This document shows positions 50,867 to 61,397 of a stretch of 64,000 nt of DNA, in pieces. The translations under genes and the position numbers were made by a program. Source of the DNA: Paenibacillus allorhizosphaerae. GTDB lineage: Bacteria; Bacillota; Bacilli; Paenibacillales; NBRC-103111. The stretch lies in the NCBI RefSeq assembly GCF_910594985.1, contig NZ_CAJVCE010000011.1, positions 182,192 to 246,191 of the forward strand. Direction: 5' to 3'. Under the pieces are notes generated by a model. It saw only the letters and a list, made by a program, of their open reading frames with translations, had not been told where the DNA came from and did no database searches. Each line of letters opens with the position of its first letter. Within the stretch, counting starts at the first letter, position 1.

Positions 50867-51221
50867 TTGAACAGGGCGATACTATAAGAGGCAAAGGCAC
50901 GTGTATTTCAATGCGTGCCTTTGTTTTACCCTAAAAAGGCGCGACCGCCCAAAAGCCTTACATAAATGTTAACGGAAATACATAACAAGTGAGCATGGAA
51001 ATACATAAACCCGGTGAAACGGGGCATAAGTATCATTTAGCAATACATAAGGGAGTATATATTGGTTTGAAGCAAGGCACTTGAACGTAAACGCGCTTGT
51101 CAAAACTCCAACATCTCACCCGGTATTACCGCCGAAATGACTTTACAGACAAAAGATGCTACAATGGATACGGTAACGTTTTTTGCAATGCTACTCTAGT
51201 GGGGTAAAGGGGTTGGAAACG
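50867..51221 (+). other. Intergenic region between tig and clpP
   Basis: This 355-bp stretch has the tig terminator (50892-50928) and three copies of ATACATAA at 50979, 51002 and 51045. A weak -10 (TACAAT, 51160-51165) lies near the clpP start. No tandem CtsR operator of the standard form is seen. Confidence 0.5.
50892..50928 (+). terminator. Terminator after tig
   Basis: CAAAGGCACG pairs with CGTGCCTTTG around a 12-nt loop, followed by TTTTA. Confidence 0.85.
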
Positions 51222-51812
51222 ATGAGTCTGGTACCTATGGTTGTAGAACAGGAAGGCCGCGGCGAACGCTCTTACGATATTTACTCGCGTTTGCTTAAAG
51301 ATCGTATTATCTTTCTGGGCAGTGCGATCGACGATGACGTCGCCAACCTGGTTATTGCCCAGCTGTTGTTTTTGGCGGCGCAGGATTCCGAGAAGGACAT
51401 CAGTTTGTACATTAATTCCCCCGGTGGTTCGGTAACTGCCGGTATGGGTATATATGATACAATGCAGTTCATTAAACCGGATGTGTCGACGATTTGCGTA
51501 GGTATGGCTGCAAGTATGGGTTCTTTGCTTTTGACGGCGGGAGCGAAAGGGAAACGGTTCGCTTTGCCGAACAGCGAAGTCATGATTCACCAGCCGCTCG
51601 GCGGCGTCCGCGGGCAAGCGTCCGATATTAAGATTCATGCCGATTGGATCATCAAGACCAAACAAAAGCTGAATCAAATTTATGTGGAGCGCACGGGACA
51701 GCCGTACGAAAAAATCGAGCGCGATACGGACCGTGATAATTTCTTGAGTGCCGAAGAAGCCAAGGCGTACGGGCTCATTGATGCGGTTATCACTCGCAGT
51801 GATTTGACATAG
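51222..51812 (+). CDS. clpP: ATP-dependent Clp protease proteolytic subunit
   Basis: This serine protease forms the tetradecameric barrel that degrades proteins delivered by ClpX. The 196-residue protein has the full triad: Ser98 in [11 protein letters not shown], His123 in [10 protein letters not shown] and Asp172 in [21 protein letters not shown] is the oligomer and substrate-binding strand. ATG 51222 follows AAAGGGG. clpX starts 15 bp downstream, giving a bicistronic unit; in B. subtilis clpP lies elsewhere. Confidence 0.96.
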   Translation: MSLVPMVVEQEGRGERSYDIYSRLLKDRIIFLGSAIDDDVANLVIAQLLFLAAQDSEKDISLYINSPGGSVTAGMGIYDTMQFIKPDVSTICVGMAASMGSLLLTAGAKGKRFALPNSEVMIHQPLGGVRGQASDIKIHADWIIKTKQKLNQIYVERTGQPYEKIERDTDRDNFLSAEEAKAYGLIDAVITRSDLT

Positions 51813-51827
51813 AAGAGGAGTGATCCC

Positions 51828-53084
51828 ATGTTTAAATTTAACGATGAAAAAGGCCAACTGAAATGCTCTTTTTGCGGCAAATCGCAGGAACAAGTGCGTA
51901 AATTGGTTGCCGGACCCGGCGTATATATATGCGATGAATGCATTGAACTATGTACGGAAATCGTGGAAGAGGAATTGGGTCACGAGGAAGAGCTTGACCT
52001 GAAAGACGTTCCGAAGCCGAAAGAAATCCGCACGATTCTGGATTCGTACGTCATCGGGCAGGAGCAAGCCAAAAAATCGCTGTCCGTTGCGGTGTATAAC
52101 CATTACAAGCGAATCAATTCCGGTCAAAACAAACTGGAAGATGTCGAGCTGCAAAAGTCGAACATCGTGCTTGTAGGACCGACCGGCAGCGGGAAGACGC
52201 TTCTGGCTCAGACGCTGGCAAAAATTTTAAATGTGCCGTTTGCGATCGCGGACGCCACTTCCTTGACGGAAGCCGGTTACGTGGGCGAAGACGTGGAAAA
52301 TATTTTGCTTAAGCTGATCCAGGCGGCCGATTATGATGTGGAGAAAGCCGAGCGCGGCATCATCTATATCGATGAGATCGATAAAGTAGCCCGTAAATCG
52401 GAGAATCCGTCCATTACGCGTGACGTATCAGGCGAAGGCGTGCAGCAAGCGCTGCTCAAAATTCTTGAAGGTACCGTTGCTTCCGTTCCGCCGCAAGGGG
52501 GCCGCAAACATCCGCATCAGGAATTCATCCAGATCGATACGACGAACATTTTGTTCATATGCGGCGGCGCTTTCGACGGTTTGGAACAAATCATTAAACG
52601 CCGTATCGGTAAAAAGGTGATCGGATTCGGCACCGACGGTATGAAAGCCGATTTGAAGCCGGGTGAATACTTGTCGCTCGTGCTGCCGGAAGACTTGCTG
52701 AAATTCGGCTTGATCCCGGAATTTGTCGGCCGTCTGCCGGTGATCTCCACGCTCGAGCCGCTGGATGAAGCAGCGCTTGTCCGCATCTTGACCGAGCCGA
52801 AAAATGCGCTCGTCAAGCAGTATCAAAAGATGCTTGAAATGGACAATGTGACGCTTGAATTCGAGGCCGAAGCGCTTGAAGAAATCGCCAAAGAAGCGAT
52901 CAAGCGGAATACCGGAGCGAGGGGACTGCGCGCGATCATTGAAGGCATTATGCTGGAAGTGATGTACGAGGCGCCGTCGCGTACGGAGAACTCCAAGTGC
53001 GTCGTTACCAAGGAAGCGGTGCAAGCCAAGATCGCTCCGTCGATTACGGCCGTCGATGTAAAGAAAAAAGAAGAGAGCGCGTAA
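51828..53084 (+). CDS. clpX: ATP-dependent Clp protease ATP-binding subunit ClpX
   Basis: This AAA+ unfoldase feeds ClpP. The 418-residue protein has the N-terminal zinc finger ([21 protein letters not shown]), Walker [16 protein letters not shown], pore loop GYVGEDVE, Walker [11 protein letters not shown] and RKH-type pore region. Sensor 2 is in [12 protein letters not shown]. The ClpP-docking IGF is in [12 protein letters not shown] 51828 follows AGAGGAG. Normal length; coupled with clpP. Confidence 0.97.
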   Translation: MFKFNDEKGQLKCSFCGKSQEQVRKLVAGPGVYICDECIELCTEIVEEELGHEEELDLKDVPKPKEIRTILDSYVIGQEQAKKSLSVAVYNHYKRINSGQNKLEDVELQKSNIVLVGPTGSGKTLLAQTLAKILNVPFAIADATSLTEAGYVGEDVENILLKLIQAADYDVEKAERGIIYIDEIDKVARKSENPSITRDVSGEGVQQALLKILEGTVASVPPQGGRKHPHQEFIQIDTTNILFICGGAFDGLEQIIKRRIGKKVIGFGTDGMKADLKPGEYLSLVLPEDLLKFGLIPEFVGRLPVISTLEPLDEAALVRILTEPKNALVKQYQKMLEMDNVTLEFEAEALEEIAKEAIKRNTGARGLRAIIEGIMLEVMYEAPSRTENSKCVVTKEAVQAKIAPSITAVDVKKKEESA

Positions 53085-53200
53085 GCGTACGATCATATTA
53101 AACCGGACACCTCCAATCCGCTGCCAAGTCCCTTGGAAATTTAAGGGTAAGCTTGCAGCGGAGCGGAGGATGTTTGGTATCATGGGAGAGAAGAAAACGC

Positions 53201-54310
53201 ATGTTTCACAGAACGGAAACGGTTCCGGTTAAAGTGGGCAATCTGACGATCGGCGGCAGCAACGAGGTCATCATTCAAAGCATGTGTACAACGAAGACGG
53301 CTGATGTGAAAGCGACCGTTGCGGAAATTCACCGGTTGGAAGAAGCGGGCTGCCAAATCGTTCGCGTGACGGTGAACAACAAAGAAGCGGCAGCGGCGAT
53401 TAAAGAAATCAAGAAGCAAATTTCGATTCCGCTCGTCGCCGACATCCATTTCGATTACAGGCTGGCGCTGCAGGCGATTGAGAACGGGATTGATAAAGTA
53501 AGAATCAACCCGGGGAATATCGGCCGCCGGGAAAAAGTGGAAGAGGTCGTGAAAGCATGCAAGGCACGGGGCATCCCGATTCGCATCGGGGTCAATGCCG
53601 GTTCTTTGGAAACCCATTTGCTTGAGAAATACGGTTATCCGACGCCGGAGGCGATGGTGGAAAGCGCGCTGTTTCATATCGGGATTCTCGAGGAGCTGGA
53701 TTTTCACGATATTATCGTATCGCTAAAAGCATCCGATGTTCCAATGGCGATCGCCGCGTACACAAAGGCAGCCGCTGCTTTCAAATATCCGCTGCATCTC
53801 GGCATTACGGAAGCCGGAACGCTGTTCTCCGGCACGGTGAAAAGTGCGGCAGGGCTCGGCGCGCTGCTCAGCATGGGACTCGGATCAACCATACGTATCT
53901 CGCTAAGCGCGGATCCGGTGGAAGAAGTGAAAGTATGCCGCGAGCTGCTCAAGTCGTTCGGGCTGATTACGAATGCGGCTACGCTCGTTTCGTGCCCGAC
54001 ATGCGGCAGACTGGACATCGATTTATTCTCCATCGCCAACGAGGTCGAAGCGTATATTTCCAAGCTAAAAGTGCCGATCAAAGTATCCGTCCTGGGCTGC
54101 GCCGTGAACGGACCGGGCGAAGCGAGGGAAGCGGATATCGGCATTGCCGGAGCCCGCGGCGAAGGGATGCTGTTCCGTTACGGAGAGATGATTCGCAAAG
54201 TGCCGGAAGCGGAGCTGCTCAGCGAGTTGAAGAAAGAAATCGACATTATCGTAGATCATTTCGAGAAAACGGGAGAAATTCCTGGAAGAAAACATCACGC
54301 ACAAGTATAA
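53201..54310 (+). CDS. ispG: 4-hydroxy-3-methylbut-2-enyl-diphosphate synthase
   Basis: This [4Fe-4S] enzyme of the MEP isoprenoid pathway converts MEcPP to HMBPP. The 369-residue protein begins [18 protein letters not shown] and has a TIM-barrel with MCTTKTADV and [12 protein letters not shown]-terminal reductase-like domain has the cluster ligands [11 protein letters not shown] and [11 protein letters not shown] (three Cys, plus the conserved Glu downstream). ATG 53201 follows GGGAGAGAAG. It sits between clpX and the deacetylase gene, in the clp-lon block, and is followed by a terminator. Confidence 0.95.
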   Translation: MFHRTETVPVKVGNLTIGGSNEVIIQSMCTTKTADVKATVAEIHRLEEAGCQIVRVTVNNKEAAAAIKEIKKQISIPLVADIHFDYRLALQAIENGIDKVRINPGNIGRREKVEEVVKACKARGIPIRIGVNAGSLETHLLEKYGYPTPEAMVESALFHIGILEELDFHDIIVSLKASDVPMAIAAYTKAAAAFKYPLHLGITEAGTLFSGTVKSAAGLGALLSMGLGSTIRISLSADPVEEVKVCRELLKSFGLITNAATLVSCPTCGRLDIDLFSIANEVEAYISKLKVPIKVSVLGCAVNGPGEAREADIGIAGARGEGMLFRYGEMIRKVPEAELLSELKKEIDIIVDHFEKTGEIPGRKHHAQV

Positions 54311-54322
54311 TCGCATTCGATA

Positions 54323-54360
54323 GGCCCGCTGCGGAGTGAATACTCCTAAGCGGGCTTTTT
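54323..54360 (+). terminator. Terminator after ispG
   Basis: GCCCGCT and GGAG pair with CTCC and AGCGGGC, followed by TTTTT. Confidence 0.85.
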
Positions 54361-54430
54361 CCGTGTATGCATAAAATGGCCGATGGCAACAAATAACAAG
54401 AGTATGGTCAGAAAAGGGGGAATACAGCTC

Positions 54431-55222
54431 ATGAGGCGTATGAAATGGTGGAACAAAAGGCTGGCTGTACTCATAATGGCTGGAACGACATTATGCTCTT
54501 CGTCATTGCCATTGCAGGTGGAAGCTTCGGAACCGTCAGAGCCTACAGCCAAAAAACGAATCGCGATCGTCATCGACGATTTCGGCAACGGCATGTCCGG
54601 AACGGAGCAAATGATGCAGCTGCCGATTCCGTTCGCTGCAGCCGTCATGCCGTTTTTGCCGACGACGAAAAAAGATGCCGAAGAAGCGCATCGGCTGGGG
54701 AAAGAAGTGCTGGTGCACATGCCGATGGAGCCGCAAGTCGGCAAACCGGAGTGGCTTGGCCCCGGCGCTATTACCACCCGTTTGACGGACGAAGAAGTCA
54801 GACAACGGGTCGAGGCCGCCATTGCCGATGTCCCCCATGCCATCGGCATCAACAATCATATGGGCTCCAGAGTGACGGCTGATGAGCGTGTAATGCGGAT
54901 CGTGCTCACGGTATGCAAAGAAAAAAAATTATTTTTCCTCGACAGTCGTACCACGAACAAAAGCGTCATCAAGAAACTGGCTTCCGAGCTCGGCGTGCCA
55001 ACTACGGAGAACGATGTTTTCATGGACGATGTGTACACCCGCAGCCACATTTTGAAACAAGCGCTTGTCGTGCAAAAGCATGTAAAATCCAATGCGGATA
55101 CGGTGGTTATCGGCCATGTCGGACCTCCGGGAAAGCATACCGCGGATGTATTGAAACAATCGATTCCTACGCTGCAGGGACTTGGTGGGGAGTTTGTCCC
55201 GCTTTCGCAAATGATCCATTAA
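54431..55222 (+). CDS. Divergent polysaccharide deacetylase (YibQ family)
   Basis: The 263-residue exported protein has an N-terminal signal segment (about 8-28) and a NodB-like divergent deacetylase domain. The domain carries IAIVIDDFGNG with the Asp pair, PFAAAVMPF, EVLVHMPMEP, GINNHMGSRVTAD and FFLDSRTT, as in YibQ/DUF610. The catalytic-type Asp and His residues are in place. It ends IGHVGPPGKHT. ATG 54431 follows AAGGGGG. Convergent with cwlD, a spore cortex enzyme that works together with a different deacetylase, PdaA; a link to cortex modification is possible. Confidence 0.85.
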   Translation: MRRMKWWNKRLAVLIMAGTTLCSSSLPLQVEASEPSEPTAKKRIAIVIDDFGNGMSGTEQMMQLPIPFAAAVMPFLPTTKKDAEEAHRLGKEVLVHMPMEPQVGKPEWLGPGAITTRLTDEEVRQRVEAAIADVPHAIGINNHMGSRVTADERVMRIVLTVCKEKKLFFLDSRTTNKSVIKKLASELGVPTTENDVFMDDVYTRSHILKQALVVQKHVKSNADTVVIGHVGPPGKHTADVLKQSIPTLQGLGGEFVPLSQMIH

Positions 55223-55233
55223 ATCAAGCAACG

Positions 55234-55262
55234 AGACCGCTCCCGCCAGGCAGCGGTCTTAT
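55234..55262. terminator. Terminator between deacetylase gene and cwlD
   Basis: AGACCGCT pairs with AGCGGTCT around a 10-nt loop. The T-tract is short on both strands. Confidence 0.6.
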
Positions 55263-55361
55263 TCAATGCCGGACCATGACAAACGGGTGCCGCCTAATGA
55301 GTTGTGGAGCCGCCCGGTTATGTTTGTGATCGGTAGGTCACTGCGCCTTTGGGAGACTTTT

Positions 55362-56075
55362 CTACAGCTGCAAATACTTTGTTATCCCCTCGGTAATTTT
55401 CTCCGATATCGTCCACTGTATGCTTTGCTTTTGCAGCATTTGCCGGTCTGCCGCATTCGTAATAAAACCAAGCTCAACAATAACCGCAGGGACCTGCGTA
55501 TGCTTCAGCAGATAATAAGTGCGGCCTAGTACCGGCGTTTCCGATACCCCATAAAGCGGATTTAAAGCCGACTGCAGCGCGGTGGCGAGCTGTTTGCTGC
55601 GCACGTTTTTTTGATGCAGAACGAGCGGCCCGCGCCTGTCCGGGTTTCTCGCCGAATTGACATGAAGGCTGATCATTACTTTTGGTTTGATCTCATTGGC
55701 CAGATGGCTGCGCTGGGCCAAATCTTTCATATGCCGCGAACGCGTTCGGAGCCAGCCGTTCTCCGAACTGAGCGCATAATCGCCGCTGCGATTAAGCAGC
55801 ACGATATAGCCTTTTTTTCGCAAACATTCGAATGTTTTTTTGGCAATGGCCAAATTGATATCTTTTTCCAGCAATGACCCGTAGCTTGTTCCGGGGTCGA
55901 CCCCGCCGTGTCCGACATCAATAAGCACATCGGCATTCGTTAGAGCGGGATGATTCGCGCGGATTTCCGGAAGCAGGAACGAATCCGGCGAAGCGTCTAC
56001 GGTATGGGACCAAGGGCATAACGCCAGAAGTATGGAAAGAAGCACGATTTTCGCAGGATTCAAATGGCTGGACAT
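55362..56075 (-). CDS. cwlD: N-acetylmuramoyl-L-alanine amidase CwlD
   Basis: This zinc amidase strips peptides from muramic acid on the way to muramic-delta-lactam in the spore cortex. The 237-residue protein has a signal segment (about 8-28) and an Amidase_3 domain: zinc ligand His in LIDVGHGGVDPG, SLLEKDINLAIA with a Glu ligand, SLHVNSARN with the second His and catalytic VIVELGFITN. Length equals that of B. subtilis CwlD. ATG 56075 follows GAGGAG on the minus strand. It lies between the deacetylase and lonB. Confidence 0.92.
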   Translation of the reverse strand: MSSHLNPAKIVLLSILLALCPWSHTVDASPDSFLLPEIRANHPALTNADVLIDVGHGGVDPGTSYGSLLEKDINLAIAKKTFECLRKKGYIVLLNRSGDYALSSENGWLRTRSRHMKDLAQRSHLANEIKPKVMISLHVNSARNPDRRGPLVLHQKNVRSKQLATALQSALNPLYGVSETPVLGRTYYLLKHTQVPAVIVELGFITNAADRQMLQKQSIQWTISEKITEGITKYLQL

Positions 56076-56302
56076 AGGGAATCAACTCCTCGCTATTTTA
56101 AATGTTTGTTGCACCTGCTTTTCATAATCAAGCTTAAGCTTGCACTACCGGTACCGACCTCTTATTTATCATCTCCCAAAAAGTTTCTGCACCAAGAACG
56201 ATTAATGCTTCCATAGGAGGGCAATACTACCAAATATATTGCGGTTTGCAGACGCCTTCTTACCGGTGGCGCCGCTAGCGAACAGGATGGAGGTTGAGAA
56301 CG

Positions 56303-58006
56303 ATGAGCATAAGTGTAATTTTGATGGTGATTCAGCTGTTTTTTGCCATTGTGATCGGATTGTATTTTTGGAATTTGCTGCGAAACCAGCAGACCAACCG
56401 TACCGCTGTCGACAAAGAGTCGAAGAAAGAGTTGGAGAAGCTAAGAAAGCTTCGCTCCATCTCATTAAATAAACCGCTTGCCGAGAAGACCCGTCCGTCG
56501 GCGATGGACGATATCGTCGGGCAAAAAGAAGGGCTTCGCGCATTGAAAGCGGCACTGTGCGGTGCGAACCCGCAGCATGTTATTATTTACGGTCCTCCGG
56601 GCGTAGGAAAAACGGCAGCGGCCCGCGTTGTTCTCGAAGAAGCGAAGAAAAATCCCGAATCGCCGTTTCGGCCTGACGCCAAATTCACGGAAATCGATGC
56701 GACCACGGCGCGATTCGACGAACGAGGAATTGCCGATCCGCTTATTGGCTCTGTTCACGATCCGATTTATCAAGGCGCAGGCGCGATGGGAGTCGCCGGC
56801 ATCCCCCAGCCGAAGCAGGGTGCTGTCACGAAAGCGCATGGCGGCATATTATTTATTGATGAGATCGGTGAATTGCATCCGCACCAGATGAATAAATTAT
56901 TAAAGGTGCTGGAGGATCGAAAGGTGTTTCTGGAGAGTGCTTATTACAATTCGGAAGACACCAACATTCCAAGCTACATTCACGACGTATTTCAGAACGG
57001 GCTGCCCGCCGATTTCCGGTTGGTCGGAGCGACGACGCGCAATCCCCAGGAGCTGCCGCCGGCTATTCGCTCTCGCTGCATGGAAATATACTTCAGGCCG
57101 CTGCTCCCGGACGAGATCGGCATGATCGCATCGAAGGCGCTGAAAAAAATCGGATTCCCGGAAAACGATTCGGCGATCGAAGTCGTAAAAAAATACGCGA
57201 CAAACGGTAGGGAAGCGGTCAATATCATCCAGCTTGCCGCGGGTATGGCATTAACCGATCAACGAAAAGAAGTTTCGGCTGCGGATATCGAATGGGTCGT
57301 CAACAGCTCGCAAATTCCGCCGAGACCGGAAAAGAAAATCGCACAAAGCCCGGAAGTGGGATTGGTCAACGGTTTGGCCGTTTACGGCCCGAACCTCGGT
57401 ACGCTTCTGGACATCGAGGTGACGGCGATCCCGGTCGTTCAACCCGGAACAGGCAAGTTCATCATCACCGGCGTGGTGGACGAGGAAGAGATGGGCGGCG
57501 GTTCGCGTACTTTGCGTCGAAAGAGCATGGCGCGCGGATCGGTCGAAAATGTGCTTACTGTGCTGCGCAGGCTCTCCATTAACCCTTACAATTTCGATCT
57601 GCATATTAATTTCCCGGGCGGCGTTCCGATTGACGGTCCTTCCGCCGGCGTTTCGATGGCTGTAGCGATTACTTCCGCTATTAAGCAAATTCCGGTGGAC
57701 AACCATATTGCGATGACCGGTGAAATTAGCATTCACGGGAAAGTGAAGCCGGTGGGCGGCGTAATTGCCAAAGTGGAAGCCGCATTCCAGGCAGGGGCAA
57801 CGAAAGTGATTATCCCGAAAGAAAACTGGCAGGAAATTTTCGCCGGATTGAGCGGACTTGAGGTGATCCCGGTTGACTCCATCGAAGAGGCGCTGCACCA
57901 TTCGCTCGGACTGGAGTTCATTCGATCCACGGATCATGCCGTCTTATCGCAAGAAACGGCTTCACCTGCTTCCATTACGATACTGCACGCCGATGCGCTT
58001 GAATAG
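56303..58006 (+). CDS. lonB: Lon-like protease LonB (forespore type)
   Basis: This AAA+ Lon protease is membrane-anchored by an N-terminal helix (about 5-25, ILMVIQLFFAIVIGLYFW). In B. subtilis it is made in the forespore under sigma-F. 567 residues. Walker A is [14 protein letters not shown] and Walker B is GGILFIDEIGELH, with an arginine finger in SRCMEIYF. The C-terminal protease domain has the Ser447/Lys490 dyad in IDGPSAGVSMA and KPVGGVIAKVEA. ATG 56303 has TGGAGG nine bases upstream. The order lonB-lonA-ysxC matches B. subtilis. Confidence 0.95.
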   Translation: MSISVILMVIQLFFAIVIGLYFWNLLRNQQTNRTAVDKESKKELEKLRKLRSISLNKPLAEKTRPSAMDDIVGQKEGLRALKAALCGANPQHVIIYGPPGVGKTAAARVVLEEAKKNPESPFRPDAKFTEIDATTARFDERGIADPLIGSVHDPIYQGAGAMGVAGIPQPKQGAVTKAHGGILFIDEIGELHPHQMNKLLKVLEDRKVFLESAYYNSEDTNIPSYIHDVFQNGLPADFRLVGATTRNPQELPPAIRSRCMEIYFRPLLPDEIGMIASKALKKIGFPENDSAIEVVKKYATNGREAVNIIQLAAGMALTDQRKEVSAADIEWVVNSSQIPPRPEKKIAQSPEVGLVNGLAVYGPNLGTLLDIEVTAIPVVQPGTGKFIITGVVDEEEMGGGSRTLRRKSMARGSVENVLTVLRRLSINPYNFDLHINFPGGVPIDGPSAGVSMAVAITSAIKQIPVDNHIAMTGEISIHGKVKPVGGVIAKVEAAFQAGATKVIIPKENWQEIFAGLSGLEVIPVDSIEEALHHSLGLEFIRSTDHAVLSQETASPASITILHADALE

Positions 58007-58114
58007 AGCCGCGGCGTCTCTTTTTTAAGAGAGCGGACCGATATTGGTGTTTTGAAAACAATTTTGTTAAAATGTAAATCACAGTATGTAAGTCTAATCT
58101 GGAGGTGCTCGAGG

Positions 58115-60445
58115 GTGAGACCGAGCAAACAAAAGGTGCGACGCTTGCCGCTGCTTCCGCTCAGGGGGCTGCTGGTGTATCCGAGTATGGTGCTGCCTTT
58201 GGATGTGGGGCGCGAAAAGTCCGTACGGGCACTGGATAAGGCTATGGTCGACGACAGCATGATCCTGCTTTGTTCGCAGTCCGAAGTGAACATAGAGGAG
58301 CCCCGGACAGAGGATATATACCGGATCGGCACGATCGCCAAAGTAAAACAAATGCTCAAGCTGCCGAACGGAACGATCCGCGTGCTCGTTGAAGGCGTGA
58401 CCCGCGCGGAAATAACCGAGTTCCTCGATAACGACGAATATTATGAAGTGAATGTTAAGGAGCTGCCCGAGCAGGAAACGACGGACCCGGAAATCGACGC
58501 CTTGATGCGAACGGTGCTGAACCAGTTCGAGCATTATATCAATCTTTCGAAGAAAGTGACGCCGGAGACGCTCGCCGCCGTATCGGATATCGATGAGCCG
58601 GGCCGACTGGCCGACGTCATCTGCAGTCATTTATCATTAAAAATCAAGGATAAGCAAGAAATACTCGAAACCGTCGATGTGCGGCAGCGGCTCGAAAAGC
58701 TGCTTGGCATCTTGAACAACGAGCGGGAAGTGCTTGAGCTCGAACGCAAAATTAGCCAGCGCGTCAAGAAGCAAATGGAAAAGACGCAAAAGGAATATTA
58801 TTTGCGCGAGCAGATGAAGGCGATTCAGAAGGAACTCGGGGACAAAGAAGGCCGCGCGGGTGAAGTCGACGAGCTGCGCAACCAGTTGGCGGAAGCGAAC
58901 GTGCCGGAGAAGGTCAAGGAAAAAATCGAGAAAGAAATCGACCGGCTGGAGAAAATGCCGTCCACCTCCGCTGAAGGCTCCGTTATTCGCAACTACATCG
59001 ATTGGCTGCTGGCGCTGCCGTGGTCGGTGCAAGCGGCGGACGACCTGGATATCAAGAAGGCCGAGGAGATTTTAAACGCGGATCATTACGGGCTGGAAAA
59101 GCCGAAAGAACGCGTACTCGAATATTTGGCCGTGCAGCAGCTGGTCAAAAAAATGAAAGGGCCGATCCTGTGCCTTGTAGGCCCGCCGGGAGTAGGGAAA
59201 ACGTCCATTGCCCGGTCGATCGCCAGATCGCTCGGACGCGAATTCGTTCGCATTTCGCTCGGCGGCGTCCGGGATGAAGCGGAGATAAGGGGACACCGCC
59301 GAACGTATGTCGGCGCCATGCCCGGTCGGATCATTCAAGGGATGAAAACAGCGGGCTCCAACAACCCGGTCTTTTTGCTCGACGAAATCGACAAGATGGC
59401 CATGGATTTCCGCGGAGACCCGGCATCCGCTCTGCTCGAAGTGCTTGACCCGGAGCAAAACAGCACCTTCAGCGATCATTACGTTGAATTGCCGTTCGAT
59501 TTGTCGAACGTGATGTTCGTCACAACCGCCAACGCGGTCCATAATATTCCGCGCCCGCTGCTCGACCGGATGGAAGTGCTCTATATTCCGGGCTATACCG
59601 AGATTGAGAAGCTGCACATTGCGCGCAATTATTTGCTGCCCAAGCAAAAGCGCGAGCACGGCCTAAGCGAAGAGCAATTGGTCGTGGAAGAAAATGCGTT
59701 GATGAGTACGGTCAGGGAATATACGCGCGAAGCCGGCGTACGGAACCTGGAGCAGCAGCTTTCTTCCATTTGCCGTAAGGCTGCGAAGCAAATTGTCGGC
59801 GGAACGTCCATCGTTACCGTTTCGACGGATAATTTGAAAGATTTCCTCGGCGCTCCCAAGTTTCGTTTCGGCATGGCCGAGGAGCGCGATCAGGTAGGCG
59901 CCGTTACCGGCCTGGCTTGGACGGAAGTCGGTGGCGATACACTGGTCATTGAAGTAACGGTGATGCCGGGGAACGGCAAGCTGACGCTTACGGGCAAGCT
60001 CGGAGATGTGATGAAGGAATCTGCGCAGGCGGCGTTTAGCTACACCCGTTCGAGGGCGCAGCAATTAAATATCCAACCCGACTTTCATGAGAAGTTCGAC
60101 ATTCATATTCATATCCCTGAAGGCGCCATCCCGAAAGACGGTCCTTCCGCGGGAATCACGATGGGCACCGCGCTCATTTCGGCGTTGACGAACATCCCGG
60201 TTTCCCGCCATGTCGCAATGACAGGCGAGATCACGCTCCGCGGCCGCGTGCTTCCGATCGGCGGCTTGAAGGAGAAGAGCATGGCCGCCCATCGCGCCGG
60301 AATTCGTACGGTGATCCTGCCGAAAGATAACGAGAAGGACATAGAAGAAGTCCCTGAAAGCGTACGCCGCGAGCTTACGTTCATCCCGGTAGCGCATATG
60401 GACGAAGTGTTGGAACATGCGCTGATCAAGCCGGTAGGGGTATAA
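58115..60445 (+). CDS. lonA: ATP-dependent protease LonA
   Basis: This cytosolic AAA+ quality-control protease has 776 residues. The N-terminal LON substrate-binding domain is about 10-205 ([20 protein letters not shown]), followed by a coiled coil (about 210-260). Walker A is [16 protein letters not shown] and Walker B is [10 protein letters not shown]. The protease domain has catalytic Ser678 ([11 protein letters not shown]) and Lys721 ([10 protein letters not shown]). GTG 58115 has GGAGGTG eight bases upstream. It is followed by a 62-bp tandem repeat before ysxC. Confidence 0.97.
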   Translation: MRPSKQKVRRLPLLPLRGLLVYPSMVLPLDVGREKSVRALDKAMVDDSMILLCSQSEVNIEEPRTEDIYRIGTIAKVKQMLKLPNGTIRVLVEGVTRAEITEFLDNDEYYEVNVKELPEQETTDPEIDALMRTVLNQFEHYINLSKKVTPETLAAVSDIDEPGRLADVICSHLSLKIKDKQEILETVDVRQRLEKLLGILNNEREVLELERKISQRVKKQMEKTQKEYYLREQMKAIQKELGDKEGRAGEVDELRNQLAEANVPEKVKEKIEKEIDRLEKMPSTSAEGSVIRNYIDWLLALPWSVQAADDLDIKKAEEILNADHYGLEKPKERVLEYLAVQQLVKKMKGPILCLVGPPGVGKTSIARSIARSLGREFVRISLGGVRDEAEIRGHRRTYVGAMPGRIIQGMKTAGSNNPVFLLDEIDKMAMDFRGDPASALLEVLDPEQNSTFSDHYVELPFDLSNVMFVTTANAVHNIPRPLLDRMEVLYIPGYTEIEKLHIARNYLLPKQKREHGLSEEQLVVEENALMSTVREYTREAGVRNLEQQLSSICRKAAKQIVGGTSIVTVSTDNLKDFLGAPKFRFGMAEERDQVGAVTGLAWTEVGGDTLVIEVTVMPGNGKLTLTGKLGDVMKESAQAAFSYTRSRAQQLNIQPDFHEKFDIHIHIPEGAIPKDGPSAGITMGTALISALTNIPVSRHVAMTGEITLRGRVLPIGGLKEKSMAAHRAGIRTVILPKDNEKDIEEVPESVRRELTFIPVAHMDEVLEHALIKPVGV

Positions 60446-60776
60446 TTTTAACTTTTTAAAGTGCCTTTGTGCGAAGCATAGGCGGAACGCAGAAGAATTC
60501 AGTGAAGATTTATCTTTTTAAAGTGACCTTTGTACGAAGTATAGGCGGAACGCAGAAGAATTCAGTGAAGATTTATCTTTATAAAGCGCCTTTGTGCGAA
60601 GTATAGGCGGAACGCAGAAGATTTCAGCGAAGATTTATCTTTTTAAAGCGCCTTTGTGCGAAGCACGGGCGGAACGCAGAAGATTTCAGCGAAGATTTAT
60701 CTTTTTAAAGTGACCTTTGTACGAAGTACAACGGAACGCAAAAAGATAAATCGGAGCATTAGAAAAGAGTGAAAGC
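60446..60776 (+). other. Intergenic region between lonA and ysxC, filled by tandem repeats
   Basis: This 331-bp stretch consists almost wholly of the repeat described at 60449-60752. No promoter is obvious, and ysxC is preceded by AAAAGAG. Confidence 0.7.
60449..60752 (+). repeat. Imperfect 62-63-bp tandem repeat, about 4.9 copies
   Basis: The GGCGGAACGC landmark starts at 60481, 60544, 60606 and 60668, with a degenerate copy near 60730, so the period is 63, 62, 62 and 62 bp. Each unit also holds TTTAAAG, a CTTTGTGCGAAG-like segment and GATTTATCTTTTT. In the last copy GATTTATCTTTTT (60694-60706) faces its exact complement AAAAAGATAAATC (60740-60752), giving a 13-bp stem. Not coding in any frame. 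Confidence 0.85.
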
Positions 60777-61397
60777 ATGAAGGTCAATCAGGCTGAATTT
60801 GTTATCAGCGCGGTTGGTCCGAATCAGTATCCTGAAGGCGCCTTGCCGGAGATTGCTCTGGCAGGGCGTTCGAATGTCGGGAAGTCTTCGCTGATTAATC
60901 GGATGATCGGCCGCAAAAATTTGGCGCGGACGAGCTCCAAGCCAGGCAAAACACAGCAATTGAACTATTATCGAATTAATTCGGATTTATTTTTCGTCGA
61001 TTTGCCCGGTTACGGCTATGCGCAAGTATCGAAAACCGAGCGTCAAAAATGGGGCAAGTTCATAGAACAGTATTTGCTGGAACGAGAGCATTTGAAGCTT
61101 GTGCTGCATGTCATCGACCTTCGCCATCCGCCAACCAAGGACGACCAGGCGATGTACGATTGGCTTCGGCATAACGGGGTTCCTTGTTGTGTCGTTGTGA
61201 CGAAGGCCGATAAAATTCCGAAGGGAAAATGGCAACAGCATATGAAGATTGTGCGGGAGACGCTTGAGATGGATAAGGCGGATCCGATGGTGTTGTTTTC
61301 TTCCGAGCTTGGCGTCGGCAAGGATGAACTGTGGCAAATGATTGAGCAGCGGATCGGCTATCATGATTCGGCTGCTGAAACCAATAGCGAAGCGTAA
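60777..61397 (+). CDS. ysxC: Ribosome biogenesis GTP-binding protein YsxC/EngB
   Basis: This essential TRAFAC GTPase helps assemble the 50S ribosomal subunit. The 206-residue protein has G1 [13 protein letters not shown]2 region [15 protein letters not shown]3 [12 protein letters not shown]4 TKADKIPKG and G5 [14 protein letters not shown] 60777 follows AAAAGAGTG. Located after lonA as in B. subtilis, but hemA, the usual next gene there, is missing here. Confidence 0.96.
   Translation: MKVNQAEFVISAVGPNQYPEGALPEIALAGRSNVGKSSLINRMIGRKNLARTSSKPGKTQQLNYYRINSDLFFVDLPGYGYAQVSKTERQKWGKFIEQYLLEREHLKLVLHVIDLRHPPTKDDQAMYDWLRHNGVPCCVVVTKADKIPKGKWQQHMKIVRETLEMDKADPMVLFSSELGVGKDELWQMIEQRIGYHDSAAETNSEA

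Noticed and set aside
50930..51221. CtsR operator for clpP
   Set aside because: A single TGTCAAA occurs near 51099, but the tandem heptad repeat required by CtsR is missing.
60449..60752. CRISPR array
   Set aside because: The whole 62-bp unit repeats, with no conserved short repeat separated by unique spacers, and there are no cas genes.
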